Of a DNA stretch of 64,000 nt, positions 10,285 to 19,372 are shown in pieces (positions within the stretch are counted from its first letter, which is position 1; each line of letters opens with the position of its first letter). Under the pieces are notes generated by a model. The model saw nothing but the letters and a program-made list of their open reading frames with translations. It was not told the DNA's origin and searched no databases. The translations under genes were made by a program, and so were the position numbers. Source of the stretch: Sinohyriopsis cumingii (lineage: Eukaryota > Mollusca > Bivalvia > Unionida > Unionidae); contig CM068842.1 of assembly GCA_028554795.2 (NCBI GenBank), positions 55,149,860-55,213,859 on the forward strand, written 5' to 3'.

Positions 10285-11598
10285 ATGATGCACCGAGAAT
10301 CTTGCGCTTGTTCCAAGACGGAACTGGATCTGTTTGCCATGCCCCCCACGATGATGACGATGCAAGAATCCCAGTGGGTGGAATTTCACCCCGTCTCCTC
10401 ACTGACCGATTCCGCTCCCATCGAGTTTGAAATCAAAGGACAGCCCGAAGATTACATCGATCTGAATAGCAGTTACTTGTACCTGAAAGTCAAAATTCTA
10501 CATAAGACTGGAGGTGCTATAGACAATGAAGCAGTAGCTCCCGTCAACAATTTCATGCATTCCTTGTTCAGTGGAGTGGACTTGTACTTGAATAACAAAC
10601 TGGTCAGTAGCAGCATGGATACTTACCCTTATCGTGCCTACCTGGAAAATCTCTTGACGTACGGAATAGATGCCAAGAACACTCATCTCAATGCCTGTGT
10701 GGTATGGGAAGCTGACGAACCTACCAAGTTTGAAATATTGGAAACTGATGAAAAGAAAGACAACAATGATGGATTTGTAGAACGAAGAAAGAGAATCACG
10801 GGAGCCGACACAAGTTTAGAACTGATGGATCGTTTGCATTTGAACATGTGGTTGCAAGAAAAGTATTTGCTGAACGGGGTGGATATCCGCCTGAGACTGA
10901 ATCGTAGCAGTGCCGCTTTCCATTTGATGGCTGATAGTGACGGTTACAAAACCAAAATCCTAGAAGCCAGACTCTACGTACGCCGTGTGGAAGTGTTACC
11001 TAAAGTGGGAAACGACATCAGTCAGACGTTGAGCAGAACGACTGCCAAGTATCCCATACGACGCGTGGAAGTGAAAACCTTCACCATTCCCAAGGGACAG
11101 CGATCCATGATCGAAGATCATCTGTTCCAAGGACAGTTACCCAAACGTTTGATCGTTGGTATCGTCGAGAATACAGCCTTCAACGGAGCTGCCGAAAAAA
11201 ATCCTTTCTACTTTCAACACTTTGGCGTGTCCAAAATCGAAGTCAGTCGCAATGGCAAGACCTTGTGTACCCGACCTTTCGAACCTGACTTTACCAAGAA
11301 GAATTACTTGAGATCGTACTTGTCCCTGTACGAAGCCACCGGACAGTTAGGAACCAATACCAGTCACGGTATTACGTACGAGGATTATGCAGGAGGCTAC
11401 GCTTTGTGGGCTTTCGATTTCACTCCAGACCAAGGCAGCGACGAGGGACATTTCCATCCTATAAAATCCGGCCAGATTCGTGTGGAAATTCAGTTTAAAG
11501 ACCGAGACCCTGATGAAACGGTGAACGTCATCCTGTATGCAGAATTCGATAATACCATAGAAATCAACAGTTTGAGAGAAGTCATCCTAGATTACTAG
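10285..11598 (+). CDS. mcp: Major capsid protein, double jelly-roll (A)
   Basis: 437 residues; forms the hexon-like trimer of the icosahedral shell. Recognisable Polinton signature: EDYIDLNSSYLYLKVKI near residue 52, NNFMHSLFSGVDLYLNNKLV near 90 and YPYRAYLENLLTYG near 115. The C-terminal half has SLYEATGQLGTNTSHG. From memory, cellular annotations often name this family after nematode F54H12.2. Intact here and in B. An alternative start at the MTMQ cluster about 23 codons downstream is possible and would be the only one left in C. Confidence 0.93.
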   Translation: MMHRESCACSKTELDLFAMPPTMMTMQESQWVEFHPVSSLTDSAPIEFEIKGQPEDYIDLNSSYLYLKVKILHKTGGAIDNEAVAPVNNFMHSLFSGVDLYLNNKLVSSSMDTYPYRAYLENLLTYGIDAKNTHLNACVVWEADEPTKFEILETDEKKDNNDGFVERRKRITGADTSLELMDRLHLNMWLQEKYLLNGVDIRLRLNRSSAAFHLMADSDGYKTKILEARLYVRRVEVLPKVGNDISQTLSRTTAKYPIRRVEVKTFTIPKGQRSMIEDHLFQGQLPKRLIVGIVENTAFNGAAEKNPFYFQHFGVSKIEVSRNGKTLCTRPFEPDFTKKNYLRSYLSLYEATGQLGTNTSHGITYEDYAGGYALWAFDFTPDQGSDEGHFHPIKSGQIRVEIQFKDRDPDETVNVILYAEFDNTIEINSLREVILDY

Positions 11599-11603
11599 AA
11601 ACC

Positions 11604-11687
11604 ATGGAAGACTGTTATCCCTCTTTACCTAGTGGAGAAACTTTTAGTGTTGCATTGTTGTTAAAAAATGTTAGAGTTGTTGTTTAG
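11604..11687 (+). pseudogene. Remnant of the acidic gene after the capsid; protease deleted (A)
   Basis: The first 12-13 codons match the gene at 53172 in C (MEDC-P-L-SGET). The sequence then jumps into the AT-rich 3' region, removing the rest of that gene and the whole protease gene. The junction (GAGAAACTTTTAGTGTTG) is the same in B, so the deletion predates the split of A and B. Confidence 0.75.
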
Positions 11688-11860
11688 TGTTAAGTGATTT
11701 TTGAATAAAAAATGTTGTGTTTTGAAAAAATTGTTTGATGTTATATTGTTGGATTATTGTTAAAAAATGTTAGAGTTGTTGTTTAGTGTTAAATGATTTT
11801 TGAATAAAAATTGTTGTGTTTTGAAAAAAATGCCTTTGTCTTTTGTTTAGCTATAAGAAT
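11650..11860 (+). repeat. Duplicated AT-rich 3' region with poly(A) signals (A)
   Basis: Two tandem copies of about 113 bp containing GTTAAAAAATGTTAGAG and TTTTTGAATAAAAA. AATAAA occurs in each copy (near 11703 and 11803) and is the likely 3' end of the capsid transcript. B and C have one copy (near 22165-22245 and 54260-54365). Confidence 0.7.
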
Positions 11861-11935
11861 GTTGGATTGATGCTGTTTCATTTCTTACTATCCCTCTCAT
11901 GACACTCACTAAACGTTGCGACTCAAAAACCGTGT

Positions 11936-11965
11936 GGGGGATGTTTTCCTTCACGTCCGCGCTTT
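11936..11965 (+). promoter_or_regulatory. Right-end promoter module, R1 (A)
   Basis: GGGGGATGTTTTCC followed directly by TTCACGTCCGCGCTTT, with TTTAAG a few bases on, about 65 bp before the R1 ATG. The module recurs before every right-end gene in A, B and C. Confidence 0.75.
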
Positions 11966-12028
11966 GAATTTAAGAACCGGGGTTGTTTCCAGTCTAACCA
12001 TCCATTGTCGACTCATCCTCCTAAGAAG

Positions 12029-12442
12029 ATGTGCTCCAAACTAGCTAAACTCAACGAAGCCTACGTGAATTTGCATAGGGTCAGACACAGTCTGATACCG
12101 AAGCCAGAAGAAATAGAGAATGTGAGAATGTTAAAAATCACTGAAGACCTGATAGAAGAGCTCTTCAGAGAAGAAATGAACAGGGAAAAAGAAGAATGGA
12201 CAGAGAAGTACAGACTTCAGAGACAGCAGCAACAACAACAACAACAAGAGCAGCAGCAGCAACCTGAAGCTGACAGAGGCTTTGTCGATTGTCGTATCGA
12301 CACCAAAGAGTTCTTCTTCTCTTTCCGAAGAAGCAGACCTATCCCCAGAAAGTCTATCCTCAGAGGACATCGCATTCTTAGAAATAAAAAGAATGCCATA
12401 GCAAAAAAAACCAGCCCTTTTCAGGGCTACCCAATACTCTAG
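12029..12442 (+). CDS. R1: small Gln-rich coiled-coil protein (A, stop codon lost)
   Basis: Unrecognised family. The first ATG at 12029 gives MCSKLAKLNEAYVNLHRVRH, predicted helical, then an acidic coiled coil (LIEELFREEMNREKEEWTEK), a polyglutamine run encoded by mixed CAG/CAA codons (about 12222-12262) and a basic tail. B and C stop after RILRN. A has lost one base there, so its frame reads through the histone-type hairpin and ends at 12442. The same promoter module and hairpin 3' end occur on R2 and R3, so these are co-regulated genes. Function unknown. Confidence 0.65.
   Translation: MCSKLAKLNEAYVNLHRVRHSLIPKPEEIENVRMLKITEDLIEELFREEMNREKEEWTEKYRLQRQQQQQQQQEQQQQPEADRGFVDCRIDTKEFFFSFRRSRPIPRKSILRGHRILRNKKNAIAKKTSPFQGYPIL
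12413..12428 (+). terminator. Histone-type 3' stem-loop of R1 (A)
   Basis: AGCCCTTTTCAGGGCT: perfect 6-bp stem, TTTC loop, preceded by AAACC and followed by ACCCA. A purine-rich AGAAAAGAAA (12441-12450) lies 12 bp downstream, where histone genes carry the U7 snRNA-binding element. Confidence 0.8.
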
Positions 12443-12449
12443 AAAAGAA

Positions 12450-12800
12450 ATAACAATCGATTTGCCAATGTGTGTAGGTAGAGTAGTGTGAAAATAAACA
12501 CTAACTCTTTTTTTAAAAAAAATGTGATGGTATGTGTTTGTGTGTTTGAGTTTGTAAGTGGTTAAGTAAGTTGGTATGGATAGTAGATTAAAATGATGTC
12601 TTTTTTTTTTTTTTTTTGTGTTTGAGGTGTAAATTTGGGGTTAGATTGGATTGCTTTGTGTATGTGGATAGTCTATTGAAGTGATTTATAAAAAATTTTA
12701 AAATAGTGATGGGTAGCATAAAAAAGTGAGTGAGTGTTTCTTTTAGGTCCGCGCGTTGTTGTTTTTTTGGTTATGATCTAGGTAAGATCAATTTTATGTT
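12450..12800 (+). other. Noncoding spacer R1-R2 with auxiliary promoter motif (A)
   Basis: GT-rich spacer, conserved in order in B (21190-21530) and C (54975-55350). It holds AGGTCCGCGCGTTG (12745-12758) and the imperfect palindrome GATCTAGGTAAGATC (about 12775-12789), both repeated upstream of R3. No gene seen. Confidence 0.6.
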
Positions 12801-12804
12801 TTTA

Positions 12805-12843
12805 GGGGGATGTTTTCCATCACGTCCGCGCTTTCACTATAAA
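12805..12843 (+). promoter_or_regulatory. Right-end promoter module and TATA, R2 (A)
   Basis: The 30-bp module (12805-12834) is followed by TATAAA at 12838-12843, 51 bp before the ATG. Confidence 0.8.
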
Positions 12844-12893
12844 TTGAAACTCGTTCGGCAGTCCAGTCCCTTGTTGATTGATCAACACCAAAA

Positions 12894-13271
12894 ATGAACA
12901 CGAGACTGGAGAAACTGTTGGAACTTCATGTACATCTGGAATATGCCAGGCGCATATTAAATGAACTGGCCGCGGAAGCCATTGTGGAGGAGGGAAGGAT
13001 AAGAGAGGAGGAGGAAAGAAGAAACAAAGAAGAGGAGGAGAGAAGATATAAAGAAGAAGAGGAAAGAAGATACAAAGAGGAGGAGAGAAGATACAAAGAA
13101 GAGGAGGAGGAGGAAAAGGAGAGAAGAAGAAGAAATTTCAGAATCCCAGAGAGCGAAAATTGGGATTCTGAAGCGACATATCCTGCCTCTGCTCTCTCCC
13201 CCAAAAAGGTAAAAAGTAACTGGGGGACAAGATGTGTATGCGGCGCCAGGCCTGGAAGGTGCCACCATTAA
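12894..13271 (+). CDS. R2: acidic/basic coiled-coil protein (A)
   Basis: 125 residues. The N-terminal helix (KLLELHVHLEYARRILNELA) is followed by a long EEERRYKEEE-type charged coiled coil (residues about 38-80, expanded by short DNA repeats compared with B and C). The C-terminal domain ends CVCGARPGRCHH; the CxC...C-H pattern, conserved in all elements, could bind metal. Unrecognised. It sits between a right-end promoter module and a histone-type hairpin. Confidence 0.65.
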   Translation: MNTRLEKLLELHVHLEYARRILNELAAEAIVEEGRIREEEERRNKEEEERRYKEEEERRYKEEERRYKEEEEEEKERRRRNFRIPESENWDSEATYPASALSPKKVKSNWGTRCVCGARPGRCHH

Positions 13272-13304
13272 CCAGGTGTCCATGAAGTTCCAAACAAAAA
13301 AACC

Positions 13305-13320
13305 AGCCCTTTTCAGGGCT
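13305..13320 (+). terminator. Histone-type 3' stem-loop of R2 (A)
   Basis: AGCCCTTTTCAGGGCT followed by ACCCA and, 13 bp on, AGAAAAGAAA. It lies 33 bp after the R2 stop. Confidence 0.8.
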
Positions 13321-13489
13321 ACCCAATACTCTAGAAAAGAAATAACCATCAATTTCCCAATGTGTAGGTAGTGTGAATATAAACACTAACTCTTTTTTAA
13401 GATAGTGTGAGGGTATGTGTTTGTGTGTTGGTGTTTGTAAGAGCTAAGGTATGTTTGTGGGAATAGTAGATTATGGGTTTCTTTATTGT

Positions 13490-14170
13490 TTCTTAGCGTA
13501 GGTGAAGAGTATAGTTAGGGTTATGTAAGCGCTCACGTACGATTGTGTGGATAGTAGATTATGGATTTTGTTTATTGTTTCTTAGCGTATGTGGAGAGTA
13601 TAGTTAGGGTTTTGTAAGCGCTCACGTACGATTGTGTGGATAGTAGATTATGGATTTGTTTATTGTTCTTAGCGTATGTGGAGAGTATAGTTTGGGTTTT
13701 GTAACCGCTCACGTACGATTGTGTGGATAGTAGATTATGGATTTTGTTTATTGTTTCTTAGCGTATGTGTTTGTGTGTTTGTGTTTGTGTGTTTGTGTTT
13801 GTACCCGCTCACGTACGATTGTGTGGATAGTAGATTATGGATTTGTTTATTGTTTCTTAGCGTATGTGGAGAGTATAGTTTGGGTTTTGTAAGCGCTCAC
13901 ATACGATTGTGAGGATAGCAGATTATGGATTTTGTTTATTGTTTCTTAGCGTATGTGTTTGTGTGTTTGTGTTTGTGTGTTTGTGTTTGTACCCGCTCAC
14001 GTACGATTGTGTGGATAGTAGATTATGGATTTGTTTATTGTTTCTTAGCGTATGCGGAGAGTATAGTTTGGGTTTTGTAAGCGCTCACGTACGTTTGTGA
14101 GGATAGTAGATTATGGATTTTGTTTATTGTTTCTTAGCGTATGTGGAGAGTATAGTTTGGGTTTTTATTA
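13490..14170 (+). repeat. Tandem repeat array between R2 and R3 (A)
   Basis: About seven units of 81-103 bp containing GCTCACGTACGATTGTGTGG, TAGATTATGGATTT and TTGTTTCTTAGCGTATGTGG. B has about three units (20330-20580) and C only part of one, so copy number is unstable. Open frames across it come from the repeat phase and are not taken as genes. Confidence 0.8.
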
Positions 14171-14221
14171 TATGAAATGAGAAAGTATAGTTTGGGTTTT
14201 ATTATATGAAATGAAAAAGTA

Positions 14222-14328
14222 GGGGATGTTTTCCTTCACGTCCGCGCGTTGTTTGGTCATGATCTAGGTAAGATCAATTTTAAGTTTTAGGGGGATGTTT
14301 TCCTTCACGTACGCGCTTTAAGTATAAG
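14222..14328 (+). promoter_or_regulatory. Double right-end promoter module, R3 (A)
   Basis: One module with GCGCGTTG at 14222-14250, then the GATCTAGGTAAGATC palindrome, then a second module at 14290-14318 and GTATAAGAA. The ATG is at 14380. The same doubled layout precedes R3 in B and R4 in C. Confidence 0.75.
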
Positions 14329-14379
14329 AACCCACAGTATTCGTCGTTCAAACCATTCTGCAAAGAATAAAAAAAGAAG

Positions 14380-14754
14380 ATGGCTTCTAACCAAATGGAC
14401 AAAATACAAACATTACAAGACGTTTTAGACAACTTAGGAATGATGGAGCAGATGTTGATAAGACTGGTTGAAGACCATTATTCCTATAGTCCCCATCGTG
14501 TAAAGATGGAAATTAATAACTTAAAAAAGGTAAAGGACAAGATTAGTGGTGTCATGAAAGAGATAAAGGAGGAGAAGGAGGATGAAGAGGAAAGAATAAG
14601 AATAAGCAAATGGAACGAAAAGATTGAAAAAGAAGAAGAAAATGAGAAGAGGAAGAAAGAAGAGGAGGAAGAGAAGAAGAAAGAAGAGCAGGAGAAAAAG
14701 AAAGAGAAGAAGAGAAAGAGTGTTGGAGATAAAATAAGAACTTGGTGGAGATAA
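14380..14754 (+). CDS. R3: coiled-coil protein with C-terminal WW tail (A)
   Basis: 124 residues. The N-terminal helical domain (residues 1-55, TLQDVLDNLGMMEQMLIRLV) is followed by a long Glu/Lys-rich coiled coil (about 60-108) and the tail GDKIRTWWR. The same kind of tail (DKIRGWW) ends the otherwise different R4 in C, suggesting a conserved docking or membrane-contact peptide. Unrecognised. The outermost right-end gene, it reads outward and ends at the TIR, whose hairpin serves as its 3' signal. Confidence 0.65.
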   Translation: MASNQMDKIQTLQDVLDNLGMMEQMLIRLVEDHYSYSPHRVKMEINNLKKVKDKISGVMKEIKEEKEDEEERIRISKWNEKIEKEEENEKRKKEEEEEKKKEEQEKKKEKKRKSVGDKIRTWWR

Positions 14755-14785
14755 AGAAGAAATTAGAAGCAGAAGAAGAAGAAAA

Positions 14786-15093
14786 CCCAAAGGCCCTTTT
14801 CAGGGCCAGCCATATTTCTCGAAAAGAGATAGCCTTTCCATTGCCTACCCCTTTTTAAAAAAATTTAAAAAAAAAAAATCCCATATTCAATTCCCCTTGA
14901 CGCTATAAAGTCCCACCCTGTTTAAATTCCTTTGACGCTAAACCGTCCCACGATTTTTCTCCATGTTAATTTCCCTTGTCGCTAATCTGACCCACGATTT
15001 TTCTCCATGTTAAATTTCCCTTGACGCTAATCTGTCCCAGGGGTCTCTGTAATGCTAATTCCCATTGACGCTAATGTATCCCACCTTACTACT
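14786..15093. repeat. Right terminal inverted repeat of element A
   Basis: Starts at CCCAAAGGCCC and ends CCACCTTACTACT, matching the AGTAGT termini of B and C when inverted. It contains about five repeats of a core TTGACGCTAATCTGTCCCA-type sequence, separated by spacers (TCTCCATGTTAAATTT, AATGCTAATTCCCA) that are the same as in B and C. The core differs from both. Confidence 0.85.
14792..14807 (+). terminator. Histone-type 3' stem-loop of R3, in TIR (A)
   Basis: GGCCCTTTTCAGGGCC preceded by CCCAAA and followed by AGCCA, then CGAAAAGAGATA 13 bp on. The stem and loop match the general histone hairpin pattern as I know it. Confidence 0.85.
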
Positions 15094-15099
15094 GATATA
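15094..15099. other. Presumed target-site duplication of element A
   Basis: GATATA directly after the TIR. The partner copy is outside the window, so this is assigned only by analogy with B and C. Confidence 0.4.
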
Positions 15100-16174
15100 C
15101 ACACAAACAAAAAAGGTTATCATACCATATTTTGTTTAGATAAGTACAAACGATGTCACATATATACTGAAAGGCGGAAGGAAGCAAGTGAGGGCGAACG
15201 CGATGATAATCAAACTGGATAATTGCGAATTACATAATCATAAATATTATATTGGCAATTTGAAATGTAGTTAATTAATAATGTTATACAGCAGTCGTTT
15301 CCTTCAGATTGATCTATGTTGTAAAACAGTACACACCTGTTACATTCATTTTAGGTCAAGTGGTCAATATTTTGCATAGTTTCAGTTTAGGTATTGATAT
15401 ATTGATTTTCAAAGTTGTTTTATTTTTAATTGAACCAGCGAATTAATGAATTTCAAGTAACAGACATGTTTATAAATTCATGGTTTATTAAAAACGTAAT
15501 TGGCAGTTGAAGGATATTGAGTTTTTTTATTTAAAAAAATAGTATAAAAACATAACGTTTAAGCTGCAATAAAGCATCGATGGTTGTTGTTGGTTGAATT
15601 ATAACGGTACTTTTATCACATTATTGGCTATATACTGGAAATGTGAGCCTAGTGCCTTTTCTAAGGATATATCGGGCAGCCGACCTAGGATGGCCGTAGC
15701 GTGTATTGGACAAACGACCTTTGGATTACATATCCAAGTCTGTATGAGCTGAGCGACCACGGTTCCCTTAGTATCAATGTCTTTTTCACAAGGTGTCTGT
15801 TTAATAAGCTAACGTTTAACGATTTTGGAGAACAATGATCTTCAAGGAAAGAAAGGAACACATTTTTAATTTCCTTAGTTTAATGTAATTTGATTTTATA
15901 ATGCAAATTAAGCAAATACAGATAACATTTCATAAGAATGAACCAAGTGTATTTGACTTTGGAAGCATCAATATTGTTATGTATATTTAACTGAATTGTT
16001 AGTTAGCTTTTTTATTTCATTACATGTTATTGTAATGTAACATTGTATGCTAGACTTGACCTTGTCCAAAATTCAGTTCATTTCTGATTGATCTAATTGA
16101 TATTTTATTTTAAAATGTCATTTTATGTAAACAGCTAATACATAGCTAAAGTATTCTCTATGTGTATGGGCTTA
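15100..16174. other. Host intergenic DNA, no gene seen
   Basis: AT-rich sequence without a convincing reading frame or repeat structure. Confidence 0.6.

Positions 16175-16238
<64 letters not shown>
16175..16238. repeat. (TAA)n microsatellite
   Basis: About 20 uninterrupted AAT/TAA units. Confidence 0.95.
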
Positions 16239-16469
16239 CTATCTTTAACGAGGATAACACATTTGGTCATGGCTGACCCATCTGCCACGTGGTCCTCAGA
16301 TTTTGTAATAAAATAATAAAAATAGAAGTTAATGCACATGACCATGTATCGTCGCACACTCATTCGTACATATTTGACATGAAAGACTATGTGTGACTAT
16401 ACTGGGAAACATACATATATATATCAATTATGGATATGATTTTAAAGTTTTCCATTCAGAGCTTTTAAT

Positions 16470-16960
16470 ATGTCATTCTAACTGGTCTAGAAGGAATTTC
16501 TTTAATGATATTTTAAAAGAAACAAGGGAAGTTGAATTACGTATCATCATTGGTAAGGAATTCCATACAGTAGGTGCTGATACAGAAAATGAGCTTTTGT
16601 AATGATTGGTTTTCGACCAAGGAATCTGGAGATCGTTGTTTGTCGTCGATCGTAGATTACACTCAGTATTCGATGATCTTAGTTCAATTATGTTAGAGAT
16701 ATAATCTGGAGGAAGACCGTTTAAAGACTTGTATGTCATGATTCCTTTAAAATAAAGAATACGTTTTTGTATAGGTAGCCATTTCAGACGTGAAAACAAA
16801 ACATTTGAGGGAGTCATGACAGGAAGTTTCAGTATTATTCGGGCTGCCCTTTTCTGGAGTTTATCAGTTCTGGACAGATTCTAATTTGATGTGTTTCCCC
16901 ATATGGCACAGCCGTAATCTATCAGTGGTAGTATATAACCCGAAAAATAAGTTTCAGGGT
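16470..16960 (-). pseudogene. Non-LTR retrotransposon (LINE) relic, C-terminus of reverse transcriptase ORF
   Basis: On the minus strand, 16817-16473 encodes a typical LINE ORF2 C-terminal end: RLKWLPIQKRILYFKGIMTY, YKSLNGLPPDYI, LRSTTNNDLQIPWSK, FSVSAPTVWNSLP, FKISLKKFLLDQ. Sequence up to about 16960 continues with DYGCAIWGNTS and KLQKRAARIIL-like pieces interrupted by a stop. A truncated host repeat, not linked to the Polintons. Confidence 0.8.
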
Positions 16961-17750
16961 ACTTCATTAATAGAAGAAGTAAAAATGCTTATTTCGGTCA
17001 GGGTTTTTGACTTTCCTAAGTGAATTTTACAGGTTATGGTTTTGATTTTGTAAACATCAGGCTCATTCCAAGAAGGTTATTTTCCATTATGTAATGTTTT
17101 TCTTAGAAAATGACAATTGTGACCTGATGTCAATTTGAGAACTATATAAAATTGTGTGGACTCGATCATTTGTGTTTTAACATCCAGCATTTTCAAGTTG
17201 TATTATGTTGTGACCAGTTGGGCTGAATTTTATATTCTTCAAATTATTGAATTCAAGTGATTATTTTCTCTGGAAATACAAAAGTGCACTGATAAAATTC
17301 TTGGATATAGACATTCACTGGAATTTACAGTATATTCAAACCAGGAATTATATTTCTGTGATTCAAGAAAAGACTGTTGACACATCAACATGTTAATAGC
17401 TACCACAGACACGTCATCGACTTCAGTTTTGGGATTATTTTCTTGGCTTTTACTGAATTTTATTCAGGACATTAAATTACTAGGACTTGTGTCTGTAATT
17501 TTTGGATGATTTTGGGATTTAATTCGGAACACCGTAAGTTCTTATTTTTCTTCTCATTTTCACTTTGTATTCTAGAGAAATGAATATATTTGTTAACATT
17601 TACAAAGCTTGTTGTCTCTCATTCTTTTCTGTTACTTATTTTAAGAGCATAGACTCGTATCAATATATTTTAATATTCTTTCATATTTGTCTTACAGTAC
17701 ACCGTTCAAATTAATCATTGTTTTAAAATTTCACCTTGTAACATAAAGGC
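16961..17750. other. Host intergenic DNA, no gene seen
   Basis: AT-rich with no supported frame. Confidence 0.55.
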
Positions 17751-17943
17751 TAACGTTCAGTTTGTACAAAATGGTATGCTACTTCTATGAGTATCCGATA
17801 ACGTTCAGTATGTACAAAATGGTATGCTACTTCTATGAGTATCCGATAACGTTCAGTTTGTACAAAATGGTATGCTACTTCTATGAGTATCCGATAACGT
17901 TCAGTTTGTACAAAATTGTATGCTACTTCTATGAGTATCCGAG
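17751..17943. repeat. 48-bp tandem repeat, 4 units
   Basis: Units contain TAACGTTCAGTTTGTACAAA and GGTATGCTACTTCTATGAGT. Because 48 is a multiple of three, they keep one frame open; this is not taken as a gene. Confidence 0.9.
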
Positions 17944-18189
17944 AATGGGATTCAGATGTAACGGGAGCAAAATTACCTTAACTGAATTTGCATGTGGTCG
18001 TCTCGAATGAGATATATGGGTAATGCCTTGGAAGCGTGTATCCTTTTAAGATTAAAGTATTGTATGTATATAGAACAGTTCTGATAACAACTACAGCTAA
18101 CTTACATTTACAGGCAAAGACAATCTTATAGATTTCAAAGATTTGGAACCAGAGGGACCAAACTCATTATGAACAATCGATGGAAGGGA

Positions 18190-19245
18190 GTATTTGACTC
18201 TTACAGGCAACTCTCTTACTAATCCCGGAGTATTTACCTGTTATTGGACACAATCTTACTAATCCTAGAGTATTTGCCTATTACTGGCCACACTCTTACC
18301 AATCTTAGAGTATTTGCCTATTATTGGTCACATTTTTACTAATCCTAGAGTATTTGCCTGTTATTGGCCACACTCTTACTAATCTTTGAGTATTTGCCTA
18401 TTATTGGCCACACTCTTACTAATCCTAGAGTATTTGCCTATTATTGGCCACACTCTTACTAATCCTAGAGTATTTGCCTATTATTGGCCACACTCTTACC
18501 AATCTTAGAGTATTTGCCTGTTATTGGTCACATTTTTACTAATCCTAGAGTATTTGCCTGTTATTGGCCACACTCTTACTAATCCTAGAGTATTTGCCTG
18601 TTATTGGCCACACTCTTACTAATCCTAGAGTATTTGCCTGTTATTGGCCACACTCTTACTAATCCTAGAGTATTTACCTGTTATTGGCCACACTCTTACT
18701 AATCCTAGATTATTTGCCTATTATTGGCCACACTTTTACTAATCCTAGAGTATTTGCCTGTTATTGGCCACACTCTTACTAATCCTAGAGTATTTGCCTG
18801 TTATTGGCCACACTCTTACTAATCCTAGAGTATTTGCCTGTTATTGGCTACACTCTTACTAATCCTAGATTATTTGCCTGTTATTGGCCACACTCTTACT
18901 AATCCTAGATTATTTGCCTATTATTGGCCACACTCTTACTAATCCTAGAGTATTTGCCTGTTATTGGCCACACTCTTACTAATCCTAGAGTATTTGCCTG
19001 TTATTGGCCACACTCTTACTAATCCTAGAGTATTTGCCTGTTATTGGCCACACTCTTACTAATCCTAGATTATTTGCCTGTTATTGTCCACACTCTTACA
19101 AATCCTAGAGTATTTGCCTATTATTGGCCACACTCTTACTAATCCTAGATTATTTGCCTGTTATTGTCCACACTCTTACTAATCCTAGAGTATTTGCCTG
19201 TTATTGGCCACTCTTTTACCAAACCTAAAGTGTTTATCTAATTGG
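18190..19245. repeat. 40-bp satellite array, about 26 units
   Basis: Unit: CACTCTTACTAATCCTAGAG then TATTTGCCTGTTATTGGCCA. Units vary at a few positions (GAG/GAT, CTG/CTA), with more decayed units at both edges. Contiguous, no spacers, AT-rich. It ends about 130 bp before element B. Confidence 0.95.
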
Positions 19246-19366
19246 TCACTCTCTTAAAAATATCACAGCATTATATTCCTATTACTGGACACTCTTTTAA
19301 CAATGCTACCCATTTAGCTCTATATATCGCCATCATAGTTTGAGATCAACTCAAACAATGTTATGA

Positions 19367-19372
19367 CATGCT
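19367..19372. other. Target-site duplication of element B, left copy
   Basis: CATGCT, repeated exactly at 36026-36031 right after the other TIR. Six base pairs is the Polinton integrase stagger. Confidence 0.9.

Larger units (their letters stand above)
1..15093 (+). mobile_element. Maverick/Polinton element A (left end outside window)
   Basis: Endogenous virus-like DNA transposon. Gene order is polB, tail-anchored protein, packaging ATPase, basic protein, pX-like, PV-repeat protein, chromodomain integrase, membrane protein, minor capsid, pVI-like, major capsid, then R1, R2, R3 and a right TIR. This gene set (family B polymerase, retroviral-type integrase, FtsK/HerA ATPase, double jelly-roll capsid) defines Polintons. 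The accessory block after polB and the protease after the capsid are deleted, as in element B. The left TIR and the L1-L3 genes lie outside the window. polB, the PV-repeat gene, the tail-anchored gene and the membrane-protein gene are broken, so A is probably not autonomous. Confidence 0.95.

Noticed and set aside
13721..14100. Repeated 63-codon frames with VCVCVFVFVCLCLY
   Set aside because: They lie inside the tandem array between R2 and R3 and follow its repeat phase.
12894..14754. R1-R3 as histones because of the hairpin
   Set aside because: No histone fold or sequence similarity; they are Glu/Lys- or Gln-rich coiled-coil proteins.
14521..14790. Hydrophobic poly-Leu/Ser/Phe frames opposite the coiled-coil genes
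   Set aside because: Complement of Glu/Lys-rich codons (GAA/AAG read as TTC/CTT).
17762..18010. 82-codon frame with MYKMVCYFYEYP repeats
   Set aside because: The 48-bp satellite keeps one frame open by its length, with no other evidence of a gene.
18190..19245. Regularly spaced repeats as a CRISPR array
   Set aside because: The 40-bp units are contiguous without unique spacers, and the setting is eukaryotic.
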